Assembly: GCA_900099715.1 (NCBI GenBank) | Contig: FMTG01000002.1 | Span: forward strand, 248,001-312,000 | DNA length: 64,000 nt | Reading direction: 5' to 3' | Source: Ruminococcaceae bacterium YRB3002 | GTDB taxonomy: Bacteria; Bacillota; Clostridia; Saccharofermentanales; Saccharofermentanaceae | Part shown: positions 8,303 to 16,812 of the stretch, piece by piece | How positions within the stretch are numbered: the first letter of the stretch is position 1 | Layout of the letters: the number at the start of each line of letters is the position of its first letter | Program-made: the position numbers and the translations under genes | The notes under the pieces: model-generated | Told to the model about the DNA's origin: nothing | Database searches by the model: none | The model's input: only the letters and a program-made list of their open reading frames with translations

Positions 8303-8800
8303 ATGAACATTTTCAGAAGTATGAGGCCCGATATTGTGATCGATTCGGTCAAGCAACTCGATGTGACGGACTTAAGGAGCAGAGGGATTACCACGATACT
8401 GCTGGACTTTGATAATACTCTCGGACCCGATCATGCGACAGAGCCGAATGATTACAGCAGGGAATGTGTCTCTTATCTCCGCAATGCCGGATTTGCTCTC
8501 TGCCTTGTGTCCAACGCAAAGTCAGGCCGGTCATCAGGTATAGCTTCAAAGCTTGATATCCCTTGCATTACATATGCCCACAAACCCAATCCTTCCGGCG
8601 TTATGAGGGCACTGGAACTCATGAAGGCTTCACACAGCGAAGCCTGCATGGTGGGTGATCAGATCTTTACAGATGTGATGGCAGGCAGGCTTGCGGGCTG
8701 CTATACGGTAATGGTCGAACGGTATAACAGGAAAGAGATATGGTATGTGGCACTCAAAAGACCCTTTGAGAAGATAGTGAGACTCATCGGCAGATTTTGA
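8303..8800 (+). CDS. yqeG: YqeG-type HAD phosphatase (probable phosphatidylglycerophosphatase)
   Basis: The 165-residue protein is a short HAD-superfamily phosphatase. It shows the nucleophile motif LLDFDNTL, LVSNAK (motif II), a Lys in HKPNPSG (motif III) and MVGDQIFTDV (motif IV). This set is typical of the YqeG/GEP4 (PgpP) family, some members of which dephosphorylate phosphatidylglycerophosphate. ATG 8303 with AAAGGTAG upstream fits better than an in-frame TTG at 8237. In many Firmicutes yqeG lies beside yqeH and aroE; here it stands between aspartokinase and efp, so context adds nothing to the function. Confidence 0.85.
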   Translation: MNIFRSMRPDIVIDSVKQLDVTDLRSRGITTILLDFDNTLGPDHATEPNDYSRECVSYLRNAGFALCLVSNAKSGRSSGIASKLDIPCITYAHKPNPSGVMRALELMKASHSEACMVGDQIFTDVMAGRLAGCYTVMVERYNRKEIWYVALKRPFEKIVRLIGRF

Positions 8801-8805
8801 AGTAC

Positions 8806-8834
8806 TTGCAGGAATAAGCATTTTCAAGTAAAAT
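8806..8834 (+). promoter_or_regulatory. efp promoter
   Basis: TTGCAG (8806-8811), a 17-nt spacer and TAAAAT (8829-8834) lie 34 nt upstream of the efp start, which has an AAAGGAG ribosome binding site. It probably drives efp and the following asp23-amaP genes. Confidence 0.75.
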
Positions 8835-8867
8835 TAATCAGTTAATACTTAATAAAGGAGTAATTAT

Positions 8868-9425
8868 ATGATAAGCGCAGGCGATTTCAGAAATGGATTG
8901 TGCTTTGAGATGGACGGCCAGGTTTATCAGGTCGTTGAGTTTCAGCACGTTAAGCCAGGCAAAGGTGCAGCTTTTGTCAGAACAAAGTATAAGAATGTAA
9001 AGACTGGTTCCGTAGTTGAGAGATCTTTCAACCCTAACGAGAAGTTCGAGCAGGCTCAGCTGGAGAGAAGAGATATGCAGTATCTCTACAGCGATGGCGA
9101 ACTCTATTATTTCATGGATCAGGAGACATATGATCAGACACCTATCGCAGGTGACAAGATCGGTGACAGCATCAAGTTCCTTAAGGAAGAGATGATCTGC
9201 AAGATCCTTTCATACAAGGGTGAGATCTTCTCAGTTGAGCTCCCCATTACTGTTGAGCTTAAGATCGTTGAGTGTGAACCCGGTGTTAAGGGCGATACAG
9301 CAACGAATGTAACAAAGTATGCAACACTTGAGACCGGTGCTACTGTTAAGGTTCCTCTCTTCATCAACCAGGATGAGGTCATCAGAGTAGATACAAGAAC
9401 CGGCGAGTATCTTGAAAGAGCTTGA
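8868..9425 (+). CDS. efp: Translation elongation factor P
   Basis: EF-P enters the ribosomal E site and speeds peptide bond formation at proline stretches. The 185-residue length and three-domain sequence match the family. The tip of domain I reads [10 protein letters not shown] with Lys32 at the position that other bacteria modify (beta-lysyl, rhamnosyl or 5-aminopentanol groups). No modification enzyme is visible in this window. AAAGGAG lies before ATG. Codon use is strongly biased to a few preferred codons, as expected for a highly expressed gene. It heads the efp-asp23-amaP-nusB run that is conserved in Clostridia. Confidence 0.97.
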   Translation: MISAGDFRNGLCFEMDGQVYQVVEFQHVKPGKGAAFVRTKYKNVKTGSVVERSFNPNEKFEQAQLERRDMQYLYSDGELYYFMDQETYDQTPIAGDKIGDSIKFLKEEMICKILSYKGEIFSVELPITVELKIVECEPGVKGDTATNVTKYATLETGATVKVPLFINQDEVIRVDTRTGEYLERA

Positions 9426-9458
9426 TTTATACGCATAATGCGTAAATAAGGAGCACCA

Positions 9459-9977
9459 ATGAATAACAATTCCGGTTCGGAGTCAATCAAGGGCGATCGC
9501 TCGATGACCCAGGGGTTTGTGGCCCAGTATGCAGCCGAGGCTGCATTGCAGATCGAAGGAGTTCATTCATTGGTGCCTTCTTTTGCCGTGGCATTGAAGG
9601 AGAAGGCCGGCGTTGTCCACGAAGGTAAGGGCGTCAGGGTCGTTTTCGATGAGAATGATTCAGGGTCTGTATCTGTTACGGTGTACCCGGTTATTGAGTT
9701 CGGCAAGATCATTCCTGAGGTCGCATGGAATATCCAGGAGAAGATCAAGGAGGACGTCGAACGTTTTACCGGTCTTAAGGTAGATGCTGTTGATGTATAT
9801 GTCTGCGGTGTCGTAGAAGTGAACGAGAAGGAGGACAGGGACCCCGGAACAGAGCCCGGAGAGCAGGATGACATAAGCGAATTCTATGTCAGTCCCCCTT
9901 CAGTTAAGAAGAATGACGGTTCCCGTCCGGATCCGGATCAGGATCAGGGCAAAGGCGAATGGTTCCAGTTTAAATAG
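9459..9977 (+). CDS. Asp23/Gls24 family envelope stress protein
   Basis: The 172-residue protein carries an Asp23/Gls24 (DUF322) domain over about residues 15-115, with the typical start (TQGFVAQYAAEAALQIEGVHSL) and the closing helix EKIKEDVERFTGLKVDAVDVYVCGV. In Staphylococcus aureus Asp23 is an abundant cytosolic protein held at the membrane by AmaP, and here an AmaP homologue follows. The last 50 residues are acidic and low-complexity (DPGTEPGEQDD...DQDQGKGEW), longer than in typical members. GGAG lies before the ATG. A role in cell-envelope homeostasis is inferred from the family. Confidence 0.9.
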   Translation: MNNNSGSESIKGDRSMTQGFVAQYAAEAALQIEGVHSLVPSFAVALKEKAGVVHEGKGVRVVFDENDSGSVSVTVYPVIEFGKIIPEVAWNIQEKIKEDVERFTGLKVDAVDVYVCGVVEVNEKEDRDPGTEPGEQDDISEFYVSPPSVKKNDGSRPDPDQDQGKGEWFQFK

Positions 9978-9992
9978 GATACAGGTGATTTT

Positions 9993-10547
9993 ATGAATTC
10001 ATTTATAAGAGTCTTGACATTCATTTATTCTATTTTCATCGCGCTGCTGTCGGTAATCCTGCTCTATGCGCTCGTAGATGACGGTATCTTCTCTGATCTG
10101 CTGTCTCCTTTGTCATCGATCGCCAATGGCCCTGTAAGTAAGTATGTATATGCCGCAGTGCTGATACTTTTCCTTATTACGGCTGTCATTGTCATTACAA
10201 ATACCATTACATACGGAAGACTTAACCGTACAAGGCTCCGCAAGACCGAGATCGGCAGTGTGGATATCGGATCTGATGCGATTGAGAGTATTGCTCTTAA
10301 TTCCGCCAAATCGGCTCAGGTCGGGATCAAATCTGCCAGATGCCACGTATCACCCGGTAAAGACGGTGCTATCAGACTTGACTTGTCATGTGTTCTTTAT
10401 TCAAATGTTGAGATCCCTGCATCTATGGCGAAGGTTCAGGAGAAGATCAAAAAGGATATCGAGCGTTTTACAGGTATAGTGGTTGAAAACGTCTCTGTTA
10501 GAGTGTCAAGAGTCGAAGAGGCTGTTGCAAAGGTTGAAGGCAGATGA
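9993..10547 (+). CDS. amaP: Alkaline shock response membrane anchor protein AmaP
   Basis: The 184-residue protein has two membrane helices at about residues 4-28 and 49-71. A cytoplasmic C-terminal part follows that resembles the Asp23 fold (EKIKKDIERFTGIVVENVSVRVSRV, matching the end of the upstream Asp23 protein). This is the AmaP layout; it anchors Asp23 at the membrane. AGGTG precedes the ATG, 15 nt after the asp23 stop. The repeated EKIKxDxERFTG element in both neighbours suggests they form mixed assemblies. Confidence 0.86.
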   Translation: MNSFIRVLTFIYSIFIALLSVILLYALVDDGIFSDLLSPLSSIANGPVSKYVYAAVLILFLITAVIVITNTITYGRLNRTRLRKTEIGSVDIGSDAIESIALNSAKSAQVGIKSARCHVSPGKDGAIRLDLSCVLYSNVEIPASMAKVQEKIKKDIERFTGIVVENVSVRVSRVEEAVAKVEGR

Positions 10548-10563
10548 TCGCAGGTAACAGATA

Positions 10564-10800
10564 ATGGAACGTCTCTTATCCAGGATCTTCGAGAAATTAC
10601 AGAATACAAAGGCAGGCGTGCTGTTCGCCGCGATGTTCTTTGTCGTAGCTATATTGCTTTGTATCTTCGGATTCTTCCGGACACTTTTTATAATACTATT
10701 TACATTGGTCGGCTTCTTTGTCGGTTCTTTCCTGTTCTCTGACAGCAGCAGGTTTAAGAAATTCCTTGACAGGATCCTGCCGCCGGGGAGGTTCAGATGA
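10564..10800 (+). CDS. DUF2273-type small integral membrane protein
   Basis: A 78-residue protein with two closely spaced hydrophobic helices (about residues 16-38 and 40-60, separated by FFRT) and a basic C-terminus. Size, topology and position directly after asp23-amaP match the DUF2273 proteins found beside Asp23 genes in Firmicutes. Its exact role is unknown. The last 4 nt overlap the nusB start (ATGA), so translation of the two is coupled. Confidence 0.78.
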   Translation: MERLLSRIFEKLQNTKAGVLFAAMFFVVAILLCIFGFFRTLFIILFTLVGFFVGSFLFSDSSRFKKFLDRILPPGRFR

Positions 10801-11222
10801 GTGAGGTGAAGAATTCAGGAAGGATCAAGGCCAGAGAAGCGGCCTTGATGTTCTTGTATCAGGATTACTTTAATAAAACAGATTATCTCGATCAGCTTGT
10901 TATGTTCAGGTCTGATGATGAGATCGCACAGATGGTGGACGGCGATATCGAATACTTTAAGCTGATCACCAAGGGCGTTATTGAGAAGAAGGATGAGCTG
11001 ATCTCGAAGTTTGCCCCTTACCTCAAAAAATGGACTCCCGACAGACTTCCTGTACTTGACAGGATCATTCTCGAGATCGCTGTATATGAGATCATGTTTG
11101 TAGACAGTGTACACACCTCAGTTGCCATTAATGAGGCTGTCAGACTCGCCAAGAAGTACGGTACAGATAATTCGTCTTCGTATATCAATGGTGTTCTCAG
11201 CAGTTTTGAGAAGGATCAGTAA
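10797..11222 (+). CDS. nusB: Transcription antitermination protein NusB
   Basis: NusB pairs with NusE (ribosomal protein S10) on boxA RNA to keep RNA polymerase running through rRNA operons. The 141-residue all-helical protein has the usual length. It opens with KAREAALMFLYQ and ends with the typical DRIILEIAVYEIMF...SVAINEAVRLAKKYGTDNSSSYINGVL. The ATG overlaps the stop of the DUF2273 gene, with GGGGAGG just upstream. It links the Asp23 module to xseA in the order usual for Clostridia. Confidence 0.96.
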   Translation: MSEVKNSGRIKAREAALMFLYQDYFNKTDYLDQLVMFRSDDEIAQMVDGDIEYFKLITKGVIEKKDELISKFAPYLKKWTPDRLPVLDRIILEIAVYEIMFVDSVHTSVAINEAVRLAKKYGTDNSSSYINGVLSSFEKDQ

Positions 11223-11230
11223 TACCGGAC

Positions 11231-12436
11231 ATGTTTAAGTTTGAATCTGTCACTGCACTTAATAATTATGTTAATGACTATCTCGGCAACGAGCAGAGGC
11301 TGTCTGGTTTTGAACTGACCGGAGAGATATCGGCATTTACCAGAGCATACAGCGGCCATTGCTATATAGACATAAAGGATGAGACATCCGTAGTGTCCTG
11401 TATCATGTACAAGAGATATTTCGATATGGTGGATTTTCAGCCTGCCGTAGGAGATAAGGTAAAGATATGCGGCAGCGCCGGAATGTACGTTCCTCAGGGC
11501 AGATTCCAGATCAGGATCACCTCGATGTCAAAAAGCGGGTCAGGTGATCTTTATGCCCGTTATCAGGAACTGTATAAGAGTCTTCAGAAGGAAGGTCTCT
11601 TTCTCCAGGAACACAAGAAGAAAATTCCTGTTCTCCCGAGGAGGATCGGCGTGGTTACATCCATGACGGGAGCTGTTATCCACGACATTGTTGATACTTT
11701 GAGAAGAAGGAATCCCAATTTCCATATACTGGTATATCCCGCTGCTGTGCAGGGTGCGTCATGCGCTGAAGAGGTTATCTCGGGATTAAGGTATCTTGAA
11801 GATAATCACCTTTGCGATGTTATCATTGTAGCCAGAGGCGGAGGTTCGTATGAAGACCTGTTTGGCTTTAATGATGAGGAGATGGCCAGAACTGTTTATG
11901 ACCTGAGTACACCTGTTATCTCAGCAATCGGCCATGAAGTGGATTATACGATCCTTGATGCTGTTGCCGATCTCCGCGCTCCGACTCCGACGGCTGCCGC
12001 AGAACTATGTATGGGCAACCTTAAGGAACTTTCCGATTCAGTTGACAGCGCAATGATGGCGCTTGATGTCGGTATGACAAATATCATTGATTCCCGCGAG
12101 CATATGATCAGAAATTATGCGGACCATAAGGCCCTTGCGACGCCTCTCTACTTTGCTATGCAGCAGATGGAGATCGTCAATGGTTTAAGTGACAGACTTG
12201 ATTCTTCTGTGAGGATCATTCTGGACAGTGATGCCGCATCTGTCAGATCGGTCAGCGGAAGGCTTGAAGAACTTAACCCGCTGAATGTTCTCAAGAGAGG
12301 ATATTCGTTTATCAGTGACAGTCAGGGTATCCCGGTGGAATCAGCAGACAGAGTAAACCCCGGAGATAAAGTAAATATATTTTTTGCAGACGGATCAGCG
12401 TCAGCTTCTATAGATGATGTCAGGAGGAACAATTAA
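11231..12436 (+). CDS. xseA: Exodeoxyribonuclease VII large subunit
   Basis: Exo VII degrades single-stranded DNA from both ends. This 401-residue catalytic subunit has an N-terminal OB-fold (about residues 15-105), then the catalytic domain with RRIGVVTSMTGAVIHDI, VARGGGSYEDLFGFNDEEMA, SAIGHEVDYTILDAVADLRAPTPTAAAEL, and a coiled-coil C-terminal part ending in a KRGYSF motif. It starts 8 nt after nusB with only a distant AAGGA. It overlaps xseB by one base (TAATG), consistent with coupled synthesis of the two subunits. Confidence 0.97.
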   Translation: MFKFESVTALNNYVNDYLGNEQRLSGFELTGEISAFTRAYSGHCYIDIKDETSVVSCIMYKRYFDMVDFQPAVGDKVKICGSAGMYVPQGRFQIRITSMSKSGSGDLYARYQELYKSLQKEGLFLQEHKKKIPVLPRRIGVVTSMTGAVIHDIVDTLRRRNPNFHILVYPAAVQGASCAEEVISGLRYLEDNHLCDVIIVARGGGSYEDLFGFNDEEMARTVYDLSTPVISAIGHEVDYTILDAVADLRAPTPTAAAELCMGNLKELSDSVDSAMMALDVGMTNIIDSREHMIRNYADHKALATPLYFAMQQMEIVNGLSDRLDSSVRIILDSDAASVRSVSGRLEELNPLNVLKRGYSFISDSQGIPVESADRVNPGDKVNIFFADGSASASIDDVRRNN

Positions 12437-12660
12437 TGGAAAAGATCGATGAGAACATGACTTTCGAACAGGCAATGTCTGAGCTCAATAATACGGTAAA
12501 AAAGCTTAGTGAAGGCAAATGTACACTCGATGAATCTCTTGAATACTACAAATACGGGACATCACTTGTGAAGTTCTGCAATGATAAACTCAATGAAGTT
12601 AAGCAGCAGATCGAAGTCATTAATACTGCAAACGGGACCACATCGCCTGTGGATATGTGA
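12436..12660 (+). CDS. xseB: Exodeoxyribonuclease VII small subunit
   Basis: This 74-residue two-helix protein binds along the coiled coil of XseA. It shows the family pattern MTFEQAMSELNNTVKKLSEGKCTLDESLEYYKYGTSLVKFCNDKL. AGGAGG precedes the ATG, which overlaps the xseA stop by one base. ispA follows 5 nt later. Confidence 0.96.
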   Translation: MEKIDENMTFEQAMSELNNTVKKLSEGKCTLDESLEYYKYGTSLVKFCNDKLNEVKQQIEVINTANGTTSPVDM

Positions 12661-12665
12661 TATAA

Positions 12666-13559
12666 ATGGATTACTCTGAGATTATTGAACAAAACCTTAA
12701 CAGCATACTTAAGGACAGGGAAGACGATATTACTGTAAGAGCTGCCAGGTACAGTCTTCTTGCAGGCGGCAAGAGAATAAGACCAAAGATGATGTTTATG
12801 ACATATGACATGATCTCCGGGTCTGACAACAGTCTGTTCGATGATGTCCTCTACTATGCAGCGACACTTGAGATCATTCACACGTCGTCACTTATTCATG
12901 ACGATCTCCCGTGTATGGATGATGATGACCTGAGAAGAGGCATGCCTACTTGCCACAAGCAGTTTGGTGAGGGAATAGCTACTCTTGCCGGGGATCTTCT
13001 TCTCAATCTGGCTAATGAGAGGCTCTTGTACATACTCATGGAACATCCTGAATATGCTTATGCATCATATAAGATCTCTGAACTTACCGGTTACCGCGGT
13101 ATGATCGGCGGGCAGAGTATCGATCTTGATTCCGAGAATAAGAAGATATCCCTTGAGAAACTGTATGAGCTTCAGTCCAAGAAGACCGGTGCACTCATCG
13201 AATCGGCAATAATTACGCCATATTATCTGGTCAACCGGACTACGGCTGAATCTGCAGAAAACGATGAGACTGTGACGCTTCTCCGAAGATTTGCTTCTCA
13301 TCTCGGACTTGCTTTCCAGATCAAGGACGACATACTTGACGTGGTATCAAGTGCAGAAGAACTCGGTAAGAGTGTTGGTAAGGATGAGAGGGATGATAAG
13401 TCCACATTTGTTACTCTTCTGGGATTTGATGAGGCAACCGGCAAGCTTGAAGAGGAGATAAACGGAGCTTACGGTGTTCTTGACAGTCTTGCGCTGAAAG
13501 ACTATAAGACTGATGATTACCGTGCGTTTGTGAAATATCTTGAGGATAGGGGCAACTGA
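12666..13559 (+). CDS. ispA: Polyprenyl (geranyl/farnesyl) diphosphate synthase
   Basis: It condenses IPP with DMAPP and GPP to make farnesyl-type diphosphates for undecaprenyl and other isoprenoids. The 297-residue protein carries the first Asp-rich motif in LIHDDLPCMDDDDLRRG, the second in FQIKDDILD, and GGKRIRPKMMF for IPP binding. Two small-chain residues before the first motif fit a short-chain (C15) product, but chain length cannot be fixed by eye. There is no good ribosome binding site; coupling to xseB just upstream is likely. dxs follows directly, so two isoprenoid genes are paired. Confidence 0.93.
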   Translation: MDYSEIIEQNLNSILKDREDDITVRAARYSLLAGGKRIRPKMMFMTYDMISGSDNSLFDDVLYYAATLEIIHTSSLIHDDLPCMDDDDLRRGMPTCHKQFGEGIATLAGDLLLNLANERLLYILMEHPEYAYASYKISELTGYRGMIGGQSIDLDSENKKISLEKLYELQSKKTGALIESAIITPYYLVNRTTAESAENDETVTLLRRFASHLGLAFQIKDDILDVVSSAEELGKSVGKDERDDKSTFVTLLGFDEATGKLEEEINGAYGVLDSLALKDYKTDDYRAFVKYLEDRGN

Positions 13560-13560
13560 T

Positions 13561-15429
13561 TTGAATTACAGATTCCTTGGCAGCAGGTTAAGTCAGTTCG
13601 ATATGAAGAACATGACAGCAGAGGACCGTAAGGTCCTTGCTTCTGAACTGCGTGACAAGATACTTAAGACCGTATCTGCCAACGGAGGTCATCTTGCCAG
13701 CAATCTTGGAGTTGTTGAACTTACGATAGCGCTTCTGACGGTTTTTGATTATGAACATGACAAGATCGTTTTCGATGTAGGGCATCAGTCATACTCATAT
13801 AAACTGATGACCGGAAGATTCGACAATTTTGATACACTCAGGCAGGAAGGCGGTATTTCCGGATTCCCCAGAGTGTCGGAGAGTCAGTATGATGCTTTCG
13901 ATACGGGACATTCCAGCACATCTGTTTCTGCTGCACTCGGCATGGCAAGAGCAAGGGATCTCAAGGGGGAGAAGGATTATATTATCTCTGTGATCGGTGA
14001 CGGCGCACTTACCGGAGGCCTTGCTTTCGAGGGTATTAACGATGCGGGTATCAGTAAGACTCCGATGATCATAATCCTTAATGATAATGAGATGAGTATT
14101 GATAAGAACGTTGGCGGTCTGTCCCTTCATCTCAGAAAGATAAGGGCAAGCAGCGGTTATATTGCAGCCAAGAGATCAACAGAGTCATTCCTTCATAAGA
14201 TCCCCGGACTCGGCAATCTGATCATAAAGTTTATACTGGCGATCAAAGACTGGTTCAGGTTCATCGTTTACCGTAAGACCCCGTCTATCTTTGATGACCT
14301 TGGGCTTGTGTATTACGGTCCGGTGGACGGACACGATACTGAGGCTCTGATCGAGACCTTAAATGCCGTTAAGGATATCGAAGCTCCGGTGCTGATCCAT
14401 GTCGCTACGAAGAAGGGCAAGGGGTATGGATTCGCTGAGAAGAATCCGTCTGATTATCATGGCGTCGGGCCTTTCGATCTGGAGAAGGGTGTTCAGAAGT
14501 CAGATGCTCCTACGTTTACATCTTCGTTCGGTAATATTATGATCGATGAGGCTGAAGAGAATGATAAGGTGGTCGCCGTTTGTGCGGCAATGGCTGCCGG
14601 GACCGGGCTTTCCGGATTTGCCGGAAGATTTCCTGAGAGATTCTTTGACTGCGGTATTGCAGAAGGACACTGTGTTACGATGGCTTCAGGCCTGGCGATC
14701 TCCGGATTTGTGCCTGTCGTCGCGATCTATTCATCATTCCTGCAAAGAGCCTATGATGAGATGATACATGACTGCTGCTTTATGAATAACCATGTTGTTT
14801 TCGCGATAGACAGAGCGGGGTTTGTCGGTCAGGACGGTCATACGCACAATGGATTAAGAGATATCTCATACTTGAACTCCATGCCTAATATGACGGTATT
14901 CGCAGCAAGGGATTATGAAGATCTGCGCCATATCATGCATTATTGCATCAATGTTCACGAAGGACCGTGTGCCGTAAGGTATCCCAGGGGCTCGGCAGAA
15001 TACACATCGGCACTGTACAGTGACCCCAACGAATGCCTTCTGCCGCATATCGTTTCTGATAAGGGAAGTGATTTCGCTGTGATCTCTGTCGGTATTACAT
15101 GCAAGGATTGTGACAGAGCCGTATTCAAGCTTTCCAAATCAGGCCTTTTTGGCAAACATATCAACCTGTCTCTTATTAGGCCTGTTCCCGCAGAGGAGCT
15201 TATCGCGCTGCTGGGGAATGTAGATAAAGTATATATCTGTGAGGAAGGAATAGTCTCCGGCGGTGCGTACGAGAGTATCAGGACTGAGATTGAGAAGATC
15301 ACCGGCCGCTACAGATTTATCCCTATAGCTGTTGAGGATGACATGATACGTGCAGCCTCCCCCAAAAGACAGCGTGAGATAGCAGGAATAGATGCTGAAA
15401 GCATTTTCAATAAGATAATCGGTGACTGA
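13561..15429 (+). CDS. dxs: 1-deoxy-D-xylulose-5-phosphate synthase
   Basis: DXS joins pyruvate and glyceraldehyde-3-phosphate, the first step of the non-mevalonate isoprenoid route, using thiamine diphosphate. The 622-residue protein shows GGHLASNLGVVELTIAL, the catalytic-loop His in DVGHQSYSYK, the ThDP motif GDGALTGG...NDNEMSID and, in the transketolase C-half, DRAGFVGQDGHTHNG. I chose TTG 13561 because AGGGG lies 9 nt upstream and the N-terminus then aligns with the family; ATG 13603 and TTG 13540 are less likely. It starts 1 nt after ispA, which uses its product downstream. Confidence 0.95.
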   Translation: MNYRFLGSRLSQFDMKNMTAEDRKVLASELRDKILKTVSANGGHLASNLGVVELTIALLTVFDYEHDKIVFDVGHQSYSYKLMTGRFDNFDTLRQEGGISGFPRVSESQYDAFDTGHSSTSVSAALGMARARDLKGEKDYIISVIGDGALTGGLAFEGINDAGISKTPMIIILNDNEMSIDKNVGGLSLHLRKIRASSGYIAAKRSTESFLHKIPGLGNLIIKFILAIKDWFRFIVYRKTPSIFDDLGLVYYGPVDGHDTEALIETLNAVKDIEAPVLIHVATKKGKGYGFAEKNPSDYHGVGPFDLEKGVQKSDAPTFTSSFGNIMIDEAEENDKVVAVCAAMAAGTGLSGFAGRFPERFFDCGIAEGHCVTMASGLAISGFVPVVAIYSSFLQRAYDEMIHDCCFMNNHVVFAIDRAGFVGQDGHTHNGLRDISYLNSMPNMTVFAARDYEDLRHIMHYCINVHEGPCAVRYPRGSAEYTSALYSDPNECLLPHIVSDKGSDFAVISVGITCKDCDRAVFKLSKSGLFGKHINLSLIRPVPAEELIALLGNVDKVYICEEGIVSGGAYESIRTEIEKITGRYRFIPIAVEDDMIRAASPKRQREIAGIDAESIFNKIIGD

Positions 15430-15464
15430 GGAGGATAATTTCTCTGTATTTTTATGCAGAAAAA

Positions 15465-15473
15465 TGATTTAAT
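15465..15473 (+). promoter_or_regulatory. Extended -10 element at the nadK start
   Basis: TGATTTAAT (TGn plus TTTAAT at 15468-15473) ends 6 nt before the nadK ATG. This places the expected transcription start on or next to the start codon. No strong -35 is visible. A GAGGAGGA sequence at 15428-15435 is too far upstream to serve nadK. Confidence 0.5.
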
Positions 15474-15479
15474 AACTGT

Positions 15480-16352
15480 ATGCGTATCGGACTTAAAGTA
15501 AATACAAACAGAGATGAGGGTTATGCATGTGCTTATAAGACAGCACAGGCGGTTCTCAAGCATGGTGCGGTTCCTGTCCTCAGACCTGAAGACAGCGGTG
15601 TTTTTCCGTCTCTTGACGGGGTCGTCTATGAGGATCTTCTCAAAGCTGATCCTGATGTGATCATATCTGTTGGAGGAGATGGTACTTTCCTGGCGACTGT
15701 GTCTGAATATGGTGATTCGGATGCTGCTTTCATAGGGATCAATAAAGGAAGCATCGGTTTTCTTGCGCAGATCGATGAGGACAGACTTGACGAATGCGTT
15801 GAGAAGATAGTTTCCGGAGATTACCGGATAATTAACAGAAACAGGCTCTGTGTACAGGTGTACAGCAAAGACGGTGTTCTCAAGGGTACTGATATGTGCC
15901 TTAATGACTGTTCTATCGGCAGAGGCGCCAAACTCCATACGGTAAAACTCCTTCTCAAGGTTGACGGTCAGGTGGCTGAGCGTTTTATCGGCGATGGTCT
16001 GATCATCTCAACCGCTACAGGTTCAACTGCATATAATCTGGCTGCAGGCGGGCCGATCCTGATGCCTGAAATGAGGGATATGATCATCACCACGAATTGT
16101 TCGCATACACTTAACAGCTTCAGTTATGTTGTCAGCCCTGACAGCACGGTGGAGATCGTTGTTGAACCCTTTGAGACGCCGCCGCTGATCTGTCTTGACG
16201 GCCGTGATTTTGTGGATTTTGAGGATAACGACCGTGTGATAATCAGCTCCTGTGAGAAGCCTCTTAAGACGATCGCCATTAATCCTGAGGGATTCTTCAG
16301 TGTTATCAGGCGCAAGATCATCATGAAGGGTAGTTTCTATGAAAACGGCTAA
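15480..16352 (+). CDS. nadK: NAD kinase
   Basis: It phosphorylates NAD to NADP. The 290-residue protein contains the GGDGTFL motif (ISVGGDGTFLATV) and the Gly-rich nucleotide site DGLIISTATGSTAYNLAAGGPI with the usual order of strands. The NExx region reads LNDCSIGRG, that is ND rather than NE, a mild deviation. The start is fixed by family alignment (MRIGLKVNTNRD), yet it has no ribosome binding site and sits 6 nt after an extended -10, so a leaderless transcript is plausible. tlyA, which often lies between dxs and nadK in Bacilli and Clostridia, is absent. Confidence 0.95.
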   Translation: MRIGLKVNTNRDEGYACAYKTAQAVLKHGAVPVLRPEDSGVFPSLDGVVYEDLLKADPDVIISVGGDGTFLATVSEYGDSDAAFIGINKGSIGFLAQIDEDRLDECVEKIVSGDYRIINRNRLCVQVYSKDGVLKGTDMCLNDCSIGRGAKLHTVKLLLKVDGQVAERFIGDGLIISTATGSTAYNLAAGGPILMPEMRDMIITTNCSHTLNSFSYVVSPDSTVEIVVEPFETPPLICLDGRDFVDFEDNDRVIISSCEKPLKTIAINPEGFFSVIRRKIIMKGSFYENG

Positions 16353-16812
16353 GAATTCCAGACAGGAAATGATCCTGAAACTCATCCGCACCATGGATAT
16401 CTCCACACAGGAGGAGCTGACTGAACGTGTGAAGGCTGCAGGCATCAAGACCACGCAGGCAACTGTCTCCAGGGATATCAAAGATCTTGGTATCATCAAG
16501 GTCACATTACCTAACAATAATACAAAGTACGCAGTCCTGGACAGGACCGGGGATTCAGCACCCGGCAGGCTTCTGGCTGTTTTCTCCAATTCTGTAAGGA
16601 CCATCGAAAATGCAATGAACATCGTGGTCATAAAGACTCTCCCCGGAATGGCTCAGGCGGCAGCATCTGCTCTTGATTCCATGCATCTTAATGATGTCAT
16701 TGGAACTATCGCAGGGGATGATACGGTATTTGTCGCTTCAACCGGTATTGAGGAAGCCAAAGCACTTGTGATCACTCTTAATGATCTTGTGATCGGAGCA
16801 TCTGAATGCTGA
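16339..16812 (+). CDS. argR: Arginine repressor ArgR
   Basis: ArgR binds arginine as a hexamer and represses arginine synthesis genes. The 157-residue protein has an N-terminal winged helix (about residues 8-68, with STQEELTERVKAAGIKTTQATVSRDIKDLGIIKV) and a C-terminal oligomerisation/arginine-binding domain (LPGMAQAAASALDSMHLNDVIGTIAGDDTVFV), whose GTIAGDDT motif carries the Asp pair that binds arginine. It overlaps nadK by 14 nt and recN by 7 nt. An argH gene lies at the right end of the window and is a likely target, though I did not find a clear ARG box. Confidence 0.96.
   Translation: MKTAKNSRQEMILKLIRTMDISTQEELTERVKAAGIKTTQATVSRDIKDLGIIKVTLPNNNTKYAVLDRTGDSAPGRLLAVFSNSVRTIENAMNIVVIKTLPGMAQAAASALDSMHLNDVIGTIAGDDTVFVASTGIEEAKALVITLNDLVIGASEC

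Noticed and set aside
11220-11230. TAATAC just before the xseA ATG as another leaderless promoter.
   Set aside because: No -35 or TG extension is visible, and xseA is inside a tightly packed operon with an AAGGA upstream.
15454-15501. A 15-codon frame (ATG 15454) overlapping the nadK start, with GAGGAGGA upstream.
   Set aside because: The Shine-Dalgarno is about 18 nt away, too far for efficient use, and the -10 of nadK lies within the frame. I cannot support a leader peptide.
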